A stretch of DNA of 49,256 nucleotides, taken from the NCBI GenBank assembly GCA_026195895.1, contig JAPHRO010000037.1, positions 1-49,256 on the forward strand, given 5' to 3'. The position numbers and the translations under genes were made by a program. Source of the DNA: Gammaproteobacteria bacterium. Its GTDB lineage: Bacteria > Pseudomonadota > Gammaproteobacteria > SZUA-229. Under the pieces are notes generated by a model. That model had not been told where the DNA came from. It saw only the letters and a program-made list of their open reading frames with translations, and ran no database searches. Of the stretch, positions 43,328 through 49,256 are shown one piece after another. Every line of letters starts with the position of its first letter. The stretch's first letter is position 1.

Positions 43328-44752
43328 GTGGATTTTCTACCTATTTTCGTCAATATCAAACAGCAGCCCTGCCTGGTCGTGGGGGGCGGTGAAGTTGCCG
43401 CTCGCAAGGTCTCGCTGCTGCTTAAAGCTGGCGGCGATGTAACCGTGGTTGCGCCGGAACTGGCGCGTGAACTGAGGGACATGGCGAGCAATGGCGATAT
43501 CCAGCATGTCGCCCGTGATTTCGAAGATGCCGATATTAATGCGCCGGTGCTGGTTATTGCGGCAACGGATGAACGCGAAGTCAACGAAAAGGTCTCAGCC
43601 CTGGCCAAAGCGCGAGGTATTCCCGTTAATGTGGTGGATAATCCGGCCCTGTGCAGTTTCATCATGCCGTCCATTGTCGATCGTTCACCGGTACAGATTG
43701 CTATTTCAACCGGTGGTGCATCGCCGGTGCTGGCACGGATGATTCGAACCAAGCTGGAAGGTTGTATTCCCGCCGCTTATGGCAGGCTGGGCGCGCTGGT
43801 TAGCGGTTTCAGGGAGAAAGTGAAGGCCAGATTTTCCAATGTGGAACAACGCCGTATGTTCTGGGAAAAGGTGCTGGAAGGTACCGTCGCTGATCGCGTG
43901 TTCTCGGGCCATGAAGATGACGCTGCCGTGGAACTGCAGAAAGCCATTGATGCAGGTGATGCGGATGCTGATTTCCAGGGTGAAGTCTACCTGGTGGGTG
44001 CGGGTCCCGGTGATCCGGATCTGTTGACCTTCCGCGCGCTGCGCCTGATGCAGGCAGCGGATGTGGTGGTATATGACCGTCTGGTGTCACCGGCCATTCG
44101 CGAACTGGTGCGGCGTGATGCTGAAATGATTTATGTCGGTAAAGAGCGCGACAAACATACCATGCAACAGGAAAATATTAATGAATTGCTGGTGCGTCTG
44201 GCGAAGGAAGGCAAGCGGGTATTGCGGCTTAAAGGCGGGGATCCCTTTATCTTTGGTCGTGGCGGTGAAGAAATCGAACTACTGGCCCAGGAGGGTGTGC
44301 CGTTTCAGGTGGTGCCCGGCATTACGGCAGCAGCGGGTTGTGCTTCCTATTCCGGTATACCACTGACCCACCGCGATTATTCCCAGGCCTGTGTATTTGT
44401 CACCGGGCATTTAAAGGATGGGTCAATTGATCTGAACTGGCCGGCATTGGCGCAACCGAATCAGACTGTTGTGTTCTACATGGGCCTGCATGGCGCACCA
44501 ACATTGTGTCGGGAGATGATTGCCCATGGCATGCCGCCATCAACGCCAGTGGCGCTGGTTCAGAAAGGCACGACGCCTGAACAGAAGACAATTATTGCTT
44601 CGCTGGAGACGCTGGAAGAAACGGTTAAAAGCCACGAGTTCAAGCCGCCGACCCTCATTATCGTGGGTGAAGTGGTGAAAATGCGCGAGAAGCTTAAGTG
44701 GTTTAATCCGGATGCCCCGCAGGGTAGAGCCATCAAGTCCAGTAAGTGGTAG
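43328..44752 (+). CDS. cysG: Siroheme synthase
   Basis: CysG makes siroheme from uroporphyrinogen III in three steps. The GTG start at 43328 has GAGGA upstream. The N-terminal half (about 1-205) is the NAD-dependent precorrin-2 dehydrogenase/ferrochelatase with GGGEVAARK at 20-28, an aspartate-rich middle and the serine-bearing STGGASP loop. The C-terminal half (about 215-460) is the SAM uroporphyrinogen methyltransferase with VGAGPGDPDLLT and LRLKGGDPFIFGRGGEE. At 474 residues it has full length. Siroheme serves sulfite and nitrite reductases, including the Dsr enzyme, which fits the qmoA gene downstream. Confidence 0.96.
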   Translation: MDFLPIFVNIKQQPCLVVGGGEVAARKVSLLLKAGGDVTVVAPELARELRDMASNGDIQHVARDFEDADINAPVLVIAATDEREVNEKVSALAKARGIPVNVVDNPALCSFIMPSIVDRSPVQIAISTGGASPVLARMIRTKLEGCIPAAYGRLGALVSGFREKVKARFSNVEQRRMFWEKVLEGTVADRVFSGHEDDAAVELQKAIDAGDADADFQGEVYLVGAGPGDPDLLTFRALRLMQAADVVVYDRLVSPAIRELVRRDAEMIYVGKERDKHTMQQENINELLVRLAKEGKRVLRLKGGDPFIFGRGGEEIELLAQEGVPFQVVPGITAAAGCASYSGIPLTHRDYSQACVFVTGHLKDGSIDLNWPALAQPNQTVVFYMGLHGAPTLCREMIAHGMPPSTPVALVQKGTTPEQKTIIASLETLEETVKSHEFKPPTLIIVGEVVKMREKLKWFNPDAPQGRAIKSSKW

Positions 44753-44797
44753 CTTAAATCAGTAATTAGCCAGCCCTTATTCCTTTATTCAAAACGA

Positions 44798-44911
44798 ATG
44801 ATTCATACATGTTCTGATCCTGAAGCAGTACACCGCGTGAAGCGCTTTTATAAAAAGCCGGGCTTTGAGCATGTTGGCGGCGAATATATGGCCAGGAGGC
44901 CAGCCGCATGA
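44798..44911 (+). pseudogene. GNAT acetyltransferase C-terminal fragment
   Basis: A 37-codon frame contains RVKRFYKKPGFEHVGGEYM, which matches the last conserved motif of GNAT acetyltransferases (the FYxKxGF pattern of motif B). The acetyl-CoA-binding motif A and the rest of the domain are missing, and no other part of the gene is seen upstream. I read it as the remnant of a deleted gene. Confidence 0.6.
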
Positions 44912-45033
44912 GTTTGCCTGGTAATTTTCTTTAAAAAAATCCTTATTTATTCACTGTTTCAGGCCATTTTCCGGTATGATATGCGCCTTTTTAGACGAAT
45001 CAGCTCAACAGTGCTGGCCGGTTTCCCAAAATC

Positions 45034-45057
45034 CATCTGATAAGATGCTTCAAGATG
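45034..45057 (+). other. Small hairpin with alternative pairing in the EF-G2 leader
   Basis: CATCT (45034-45038) can pair with AGATG at 45043-45047 or at 45053-45057. It lies about 40 bases before the larger terminator-like hairpin, so the two may form a switch, but the evidence is only base pairing. Confidence 0.3.
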
Positions 45058-45093
45058 TTGATTTTTAAGGGAATGTCTGCGCAGTTGGCGAAG

Positions 45094-45136
45094 TAGGCCG
45101 TATTGATGTAATTCTTCGATCAATGCGGCCTATTTT
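45094..45136 (+). terminator. Terminator-like hairpin (possible attenuator) upstream of fusA
   Basis: TAGGCCGTATTGAT (45094-45107) pairs with ATCAATGCGGCCTA (45119-45132), with one G-U pair and an 11-base loop, and is followed by TTTT. It ends 40 bases before the EF-G2 start, so either it closes an unseen upstream transcript or it attenuates fusA. Confidence 0.6.
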
Positions 45137-45176
45137 AATGTATTAAATTTTTTAAAGCTTATAGACGAGAAAAACC

Positions 45177-47264
45177 ATGGCAGCAGATCTCTCACTCTAC
45201 CGAAATATCGGTATTTTCGCCCACGTGGATGCGGGTAAAACCACCACCACTGAGCGTATCCTGAAACTTACCGGTAAAATTCATAAACTCGGTGAAACAC
45301 ATGACGGTGAATCAACCACTGACTTCATGGAACAGGAAGCAGAGCGTGGTATCACGATTCAGTCTGCTGCGACTACCTGTCACTGGGATGGTCATCAGAT
45401 GAATATTATCGATACTCCCGGACACGTTGACTTCACTATCGAAGTATATCGTTCATTGAAGGTTCTTGATGGCGGCGTGGGTGTATTCTGTGCGTCAGGT
45501 GGTGTTGAACCGCAGTCTGAAACCAACTGGCGTTATGCCAACGATTCTGAAGTTGCTCGTATTATTTTCATCAACAAACTGGACCGTCTGGGTGCAGATT
45601 TTTATCGCGTTGTTAAGCAAATTGAAGATGTACTGGGCGCTAATCCACTGGTTATGGTTCTACCGATTGGTGTTGAAGATAGCCTGAAAGGTGTGGTTGA
45701 CCTGCTGACTCGTAAAGCATGGGTCTGGGATGAATCAGGTGATCCAACGGCTTACACTATCGAAGACGTGCCAGCCGATATGGTTGACCAGGTTGAAGAA
45801 TGGCGTGAAAAACTCATCGAAACTGCTGTTGAGCAGGATGATGATCTGATGGAAAAATATCTGGAAGGTGAAGAGCCTTCTATCGAAGACCTTAAGCGTT
45901 GTATTCGTAAAGGTACCATCGCACTGGACTTCTTCCCAACTTACACGGGTTCAGCGTTTAAAAATAAAGGTGTTCAGCTGGTACTGGATGCGGTTGTAGA
46001 TTACCTGCCTTGCCCAACGGATGTGCCACCTCAGCCTGAAGTGGATATGGAAGGTAATGAAACAGGTGAATTCGCCATTGTTGATGCAAGCAAGCCTGTT
46101 CGCGCACTGGCATTTAAAATTATGGATGACCGTTTTGGTGCCCTGACTTTCGTTCGCATTTACTCGGGTACTATCAATAAAGGCGATACACTGGTTAATA
46201 CCTTCACCGGTAAAACCGAACGTATTGGCCGTATGGTAATGATGCATGCGGACCAGCGAGAAGAAATCGATTCATGCCAGGCCGGTGATATTGTTGCATT
46301 CGTTGGACTGAAAAATGTTCAAACCGGTCATACCCTGGCGGATGTGAAAAACCCAGCCACGCTGGAGCCGATGGTATTTCCTGATCCCGTTATTTCTATC
46401 GCTATTTCACCTAAAGATAAAGGTGGTTCAGAGAAAATGGGTATTGCGCTGAGCAAAATGGTTGCCGAAGATCCATCGTTCTATGTTGAAACAGACGAAG
46501 ATTCTGGTGAAACCATCCTGAAGGGTATGGGTGAGCTGCATCTTGATATCAAGATCGACATCCTGAAACGTACTCATGGTGTAGATGTAACTGTTGGTAA
46601 GCCTCAGGTGGCTTATCGTGAAACGATTACCCAGCGTATTGAAGATTCTTATACGCATAAGAAACAGTCAGGTGGTTCAGGTCAGTTCGGTAAGATTGAC
46701 TATATTGTTGAGCCAGGTGAGCCCGGTTCCGGCTTTGAATTTGAATCGAAGGTTACCGGTGGTAACGTTCCGCGCGAATTCTGGCCTGCAGTTCAAAAAG
46801 GCTTTAATTCAATGATGGACACGGGTGTACTGGCTGGCTTCCCATTGCTTGATGTTAAAATCACGCTGATGGATGGTGCTTTCCATGCCGTTGACTCCTC
46901 TGCTGTAGCGTTTGAGATTGCGGCTAAAAGTGCATACCGTCAGTCTATTCCAAAAGCGGGTCCGCAGTTAATTGAGCCGATCATGAAGGTTGATGTATTC
47001 ACACCAGAAGATCACGTAGGTGATGTTATTGGTGACCTGAACCGTCGTCGCGGCATGATTCTGGGTCAGGAAGCAGGGCCAACCGGTGTTCGGATTAAAG
47101 CTGAATGTCCTTTGAGCGAAATGTTTGGTTACATCGGTGATCTGCGTACCATGACTTCTGGTCGCGGTCAGTTTTCTATGGAATTCTCGCACTATCTGCC
47201 ATGTCCTAGTAACATTGCGGAAGAAGTTATTAAGGAAGTTAAAGAGCGCGAAGCGAACAAATAA
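45177..47264 (+). CDS. fusA: Elongation factor G, EF-G2 type
   Basis: EF-G is the GTPase that moves tRNAs and mRNA through the ribosome, and with RRF splits it for recycling. The 695-residue protein has all G motifs: P-loop [18 protein letters not shown] and the effector loop RGITIQSAA. All five EF-G domains are present. Wording such as [26 protein letters not shown] and [12 protein letters not shown] is closest to the second EF-G found in Vibrio and Pseudomonas, not the str-operon copy, and no rpsL, rpsG or tuf gene is adjacent. It is therefore probably a paralogue (fusA2/fusB). Codons here are richer in T-ending and A-ending choices than in neighbouring cysG. Confidence 0.9.
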   Translation: MAADLSLYRNIGIFAHVDAGKTTTTERILKLTGKIHKLGETHDGESTTDFMEQEAERGITIQSAATTCHWDGHQMNIIDTPGHVDFTIEVYRSLKVLDGGVGVFCASGGVEPQSETNWRYANDSEVARIIFINKLDRLGADFYRVVKQIEDVLGANPLVMVLPIGVEDSLKGVVDLLTRKAWVWDESGDPTAYTIEDVPADMVDQVEEWREKLIETAVEQDDDLMEKYLEGEEPSIEDLKRCIRKGTIALDFFPTYTGSAFKNKGVQLVLDAVVDYLPCPTDVPPQPEVDMEGNETGEFAIVDASKPVRALAFKIMDDRFGALTFVRIYSGTINKGDTLVNTFTGKTERIGRMVMMHADQREEIDSCQAGDIVAFVGLKNVQTGHTLADVKNPATLEPMVFPDPVISIAISPKDKGGSEKMGIALSKMVAEDPSFYVETDEDSGETILKGMGELHLDIKIDILKRTHGVDVTVGKPQVAYRETITQRIEDSYTHKKQSGGSGQFGKIDYIVEPGEPGSGFEFESKVTGGNVPREFWPAVQKGFNSMMDTGVLAGFPLLDVKITLMDGAFHAVDSSAVAFEIAAKSAYRQSIPKAGPQLIEPIMKVDVFTPEDHVGDVIGDLNRRRGMILGQEAGPTGVRIKAECPLSEMFGYIGDLRTMTSGRGQFSMEFSHYLPCPSNIAEEVIKEVKEREANK

Positions 47265-47287
47265 TATTTATTTGTTGTGTTCTGATG

Positions 47288-47317
47288 AAAAAGCCGGGCT
47301 TTGACCTGGCTTTTTTT
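47288..47317 (+). terminator. Intrinsic terminator after fusA
   Basis: AAAAAGCCGGG pairs with CCTGGCTTTTT across a 6-base loop and is followed by more T. It ends the EF-G2 transcript 24 bases past its stop codon. Confidence 0.85.
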
Positions 47318-47359
47318 ATGGGTGGATTTATACGTGCTAGTTTTTATAACTTTGTTGTT

Positions 47360-47408
47360 TCGCCGTGATGGCGACTTACTTCTTTGTCAGCAGCGACAAA
47401 GAAGTAAG
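47360..47408. repeat. Two adjacent perfect hairpins in the fusA-qmoA gap
   Basis: TCGCC-gtgat-GGCGA (47360-47374) is followed directly by CTTACTTCTTTGTC-AGCAGC-GACAAAGAAGTAAG (47375-47408), a 14-bp perfect stem. A short GC-rich stretch follows. The wording, in particular the CTTACTT...AAGTAAG stem followed by AACGCCGCCCC, resembles a dispersed repeat family seen in other Gammaproteobacteria genomes. Whether it recurs in this genome cannot be seen here. Confidence 0.6.
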
Positions 47409-47446
47409 CAAGAAAACGCCGCCCCATATCACAAGCTCTGCGGGGT

Positions 47447-47524
47447 GAAAACACAAAGATAATTTCGGTTTAAAGGTAAATTAAACAGTAATAAATGAGT
47501 TGCCATCAAGGCGAAAACACAAAG
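47447..47524. repeat. Direct repeat GAAAACACAAAG, two copies
   Basis: The 12-mer occurs at 47447-47458 and again at 47513-47524, 66 bases apart start to start, just downstream of the double hairpin. The meaning is unclear; it may be the trace of a duplicated segment. Confidence 0.4.
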
Positions 47525-47691
47525 TGACAAAAACTCTAAAAGCTCAGCTTGATGAAAACAGTTTTGCTGGTGTTCAGCGATGTAAAAAACGATTCTTCAG
47601 GTAAATAAACAAATAATCACCAAAAACTAATAATAACAATTCTCATTAACAATCCGATTATATAAGTATATTAACAACTATTCATTTTTTG

Positions 47692-47705
47692 TTGATAAAC
47701 ATCAA
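47692..47705. promoter_or_regulatory. FNR/ANR-type box upstream of qmoA
   Basis: TTGAT-AAAC-ATCAA matches the FNR consensus TTGAT-N4-ATCAA at all ten fixed positions. It is centred about 265 bases before the qmoA ATG. A TATAAA at 47719-47724 lies downstream, but a class II start at -41.5 would need a -10 nearer 47728-47733, so the exact promoter is not settled. Confidence 0.6.
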
Positions 47706-47877
47706 AAAAATTAATCCGTATAAAAGTTTTCTATTCGCGTATCGGAAACTTCGATTTAAAACCGACTGATTTCCCTAGAGAAATAACCCGCAAAGGAGTA
47801 TCTTTACAGCCCTGTATATGTACTGTATCGTCGTTACGCTTCTTACTGGCGTTCGCTAACAGCACAAAGAATTTTCA

Positions 47878-47919
47878 AACGCAGTTTTTCGGATGTTTTT
47901 TAATAAAAATTGCTGCGTT
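47878..47919. other. Leader hairpin before qmoA
   Basis: AACGCAG (47878-47884) pairs with CTGCGTT (47913-47919), extended by T-run/A-run pairing inside. It ends 32 bases before the strong qmoA ribosome-binding site (GGAGG at 47952-47956). The remaining sequence from 47525 to 47877 is AT-rich and holds no gene that I can support. Confidence 0.4.
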
Positions 47920-47963
47920 AATCGATTTGTAGAAATCAATCTATCCGCTTCGGAGGAATATCA

Positions 47964-49241
47964 ATGACGGATGTAGTCGCAACCAATGAGACCATCCTGG
48001 TAGTAGGTGGAGGCGTGAGTGGTATGACCACTGCGTTGGAAGCTGCTGAAGCTGGCAAACAGGTTATCCTGGTCGAAAAACGACCTTATGTAGGTGGCCG
48101 TATTACCCAGCTTCACAAGTACTTTCCAAAACTATGCTTCCCTACCTGTGGCCTGGAAATTAATCAACGTCGTACTAAACAAAATCCAAATATCACTGTG
48201 CTGACTATGGCGGAAGTATCGAGCCTGACTGGTAATGAAGGTGATTACACCGCGACTGTTAAAATCAGCCCACGTTATGTGAATGACAACTGCACAGCAT
48301 GTGGCGCCTGTGAAGATGCTGTTGAAGCGGAATTTGACGATGAACATAACTATGGAATGTCGAAGCACAAAGGCGCTTACCGTGCTCACCGTATGGCTTA
48401 TCCAGAGCGTTATGTTATTGACCCAGCCATGATCGGCACAGACGATGCGAATAAGGCGAAAGAAGCCTGTAAGTTTGATGCCATTGATCTGGATATGCAG
48501 GAAGAAACGGTTGAGCTGAAAGTCGGTGCAGTTGTTTATGCAACGGGCTGGAAACCTTATGATGCAAACAAGATTCAGCCTTATGGTTATGATCGTTACA
48601 AAAACGTCATTACTTCGGTCGAGTTTGAGCGCATGAATGATCCTATGGGTCCTACCGGCGGTAAAATTTTACGTCCATCGGATGGTAAAGAAGCCAAAGA
48701 TATTGCGTTCATCCAGTGCGCCGGTTCACGTGACCGTAATTACCTGAAGCACTGCTCACGTATCTGCTGCATGGCCAGTCTGAAACAGACCACCTATGCG
48801 TCTGAAGCTGGTGCAAAATCAACGATTTATTACATTGATATTCGTGCCATTGACCGCTTTGAAGATTTCTACAAAAACGTACAGAATGATGAAAATGTAA
48901 CCTTCATTAAATCCAAGGTGGCTAACATCACTTTAGATAATGAAACGCAGAATCCTGTCCTGCAGGGTGTGGATACTGAAGGTTATAACCGTTACGCAAC
49001 GCCTCATGAGCTGGTTGTGCTGGCCGTGGGCATGGAACCAAGCATTGATGCTGCTACCTTGCCGGAAGGCCTGAGTATTAATGAGCATGGTTTCATTGAG
49101 AATGATGGTACGAATGGCGGCATTTTTGCAGCCGGTTGTGCATCTGATGCGCTGGATGTGAACCGTGCGGTTCAAAGTGCAACAGCATGTGCATTGAAAG
49201 CCATCCAGGTTGTTAACCGCGTTGCTGGATCGGAGGGCTAA
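47964..49241 (+). CDS. qmoA: Quinone-interacting membrane-bound oxidoreductase subunit QmoA (HdrA-like flavoprotein)
   Basis: QmoA is a soluble FAD protein related to HdrA of heterodisulfide reductase. With QmoB and QmoC it links APS reductase to the quinone pool; in sulfur oxidisers electrons flow from APS reductase to quinone, in sulfate reducers the other way. The 425-residue protein has the FAD motif VVGGGVSGMTTA at 13-24, the CFPTC pair at 58-62, a CTACGAC cluster motif near 112-118 and the HdrA-type segment HCSRICCMASLKQ. GGAGG stands 7 bases before ATG 47964. The next reading frame begins 3 bases after its stop, as expected for qmoB. Direction of electron flow cannot be read from this gene. 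Confidence 0.9.
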   Translation: MTDVVATNETILVVGGGVSGMTTALEAAEAGKQVILVEKRPYVGGRITQLHKYFPKLCFPTCGLEINQRRTKQNPNITVLTMAEVSSLTGNEGDYTATVKISPRYVNDNCTACGACEDAVEAEFDDEHNYGMSKHKGAYRAHRMAYPERYVIDPAMIGTDDANKAKEACKFDAIDLDMQEETVELKVGAVVYATGWKPYDANKIQPYGYDRYKNVITSVEFERMNDPMGPTGGKILRPSDGKEAKDIAFIQCAGSRDRNYLKHCSRICCMASLKQTTYASEAGAKSTIYYIDIRAIDRFEDFYKNVQNDENVTFIKSKVANITLDNETQNPVLQGVDTEGYNRYATPHELVVLAVGMEPSIDAATLPEGLSINEHGFIENDGTNGGIFAAGCASDALDVNRAVQSATACALKAIQVVNRVAGSEG

Positions 49242-49244
49242 ACA

Positions 49245-49256
49245 GTGGCAGACGAA
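49245..49256 (+). CDS. qmoB: Start of the next gene, probably qmoB (cut by window edge)
   Basis: GTG at 49245 opens a frame of four codons (V/M-A-D-E) before the window ends. GGAGGG lies 7 bases upstream, overlapping the end of qmoA. The name rests on gene order only: qmoB follows qmoA in known qmo operons. Confidence 0.5.

Noticed and set aside
47838-47879. 13-codon ATG frame in the qmoA leader
   Set aside because: There is no ribosome-binding site at the right distance, and the peptide has no regulatory codon run.
1-49256. CRISPR arrays, tRNA or rRNA genes, transposases, phage genes
   Set aside because: No regularly spaced direct repeats, cloverleaf-like segments or transposase/integrase frames were seen on reading the intergenic regions and frames.

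Overview
The window is about 49 kb of contiguous chromosome from a gammaproteobacterium of moderate GC. No phage, insertion sequence, CRISPR array, rRNA or tRNA gene was seen. Gene order asd-fimV-truA-trpF...accD-folC-dedD-cvpA-purF...metZ follows the layout I know from Pseudomonas-like Gammaproteobacteria. A FimX-like protein and FimV suggest type IV pili, and a fliK/fliLMNOP locus indicates a polar-type flagellum. A QmoA gene at the right edge, preceded by a siroheme synthase gene (cysG), points to dissimilatory sulfur metabolism. A sulfur-oxidising member is my best inference, but no dsr, apr or sox gene is visible to confirm it.

Layout. 1-3665 (minus): a FimX-like REC-PAS-GGDEF-EAL protein with degenerate motifs (cut by the window edge) and a PilZ-like protein. 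3831-6461: the EF-P system, epmB diverging from efp-epmA, which holds everything for beta-lysylation of Lys34. 6458-8858: psd and a periplasmic copper-chaperone (PCuAC) gene, diverging from prmB across a 13-bp inverted repeat. 8900-10109: a REP-like inverted pair and a REC-histidine kinase. 10226-13592: aroC, an MFS transporter and a VPxPA-CTERM secreted protein. 13642-19143: a LysR regulator divergent from leuC, a small entericidin-like lipoprotein gene, leuD, leuB and asd. 19264-30878: fimV, truA, trpFBA, accD, folC, dedD, cvpA, purF. 30881-34390: a cell-wall cassette of a TPR/NTF2-like protein, an L,D-transpeptidase-fold protein carrying the same C-terminal domain, an M14 carboxypeptidase and a second, leaderless YkuD protein. 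34399-37757: metZ and a c-di-GMP response regulator. 37795-42905: fliK-fhlB (minus) divergent from fliLMNOP (plus), with sigma-28-like and sigma-54-like promoters in the shared intergenic region. 42980-44911: grxC, cysG and a GNAT fragment. 45177-49256: an EF-G2 type elongation factor gene, a structured 700-bp intergenic region with a perfect FNR-type box, qmoA and the first codons of the next gene.

The most distinctive region is the cell-wall cassette inserted between purF and metZ. It pairs a secreted YkuD-fold protein with an NTF2-like tail, a secreted M14 peptidase and a catalytically empty relative. That combination recalls the Csd6/Csd4 (Pgp2/Pgp1) enzymes that trim peptidoglycan stem peptides and set helical shape in Campylobacterota. 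Three separate c-di-GMP-type proteins, two with degenerate domains, sit next to pilus and flagellar genes and suggest that surface motility is tuned by this second messenger.
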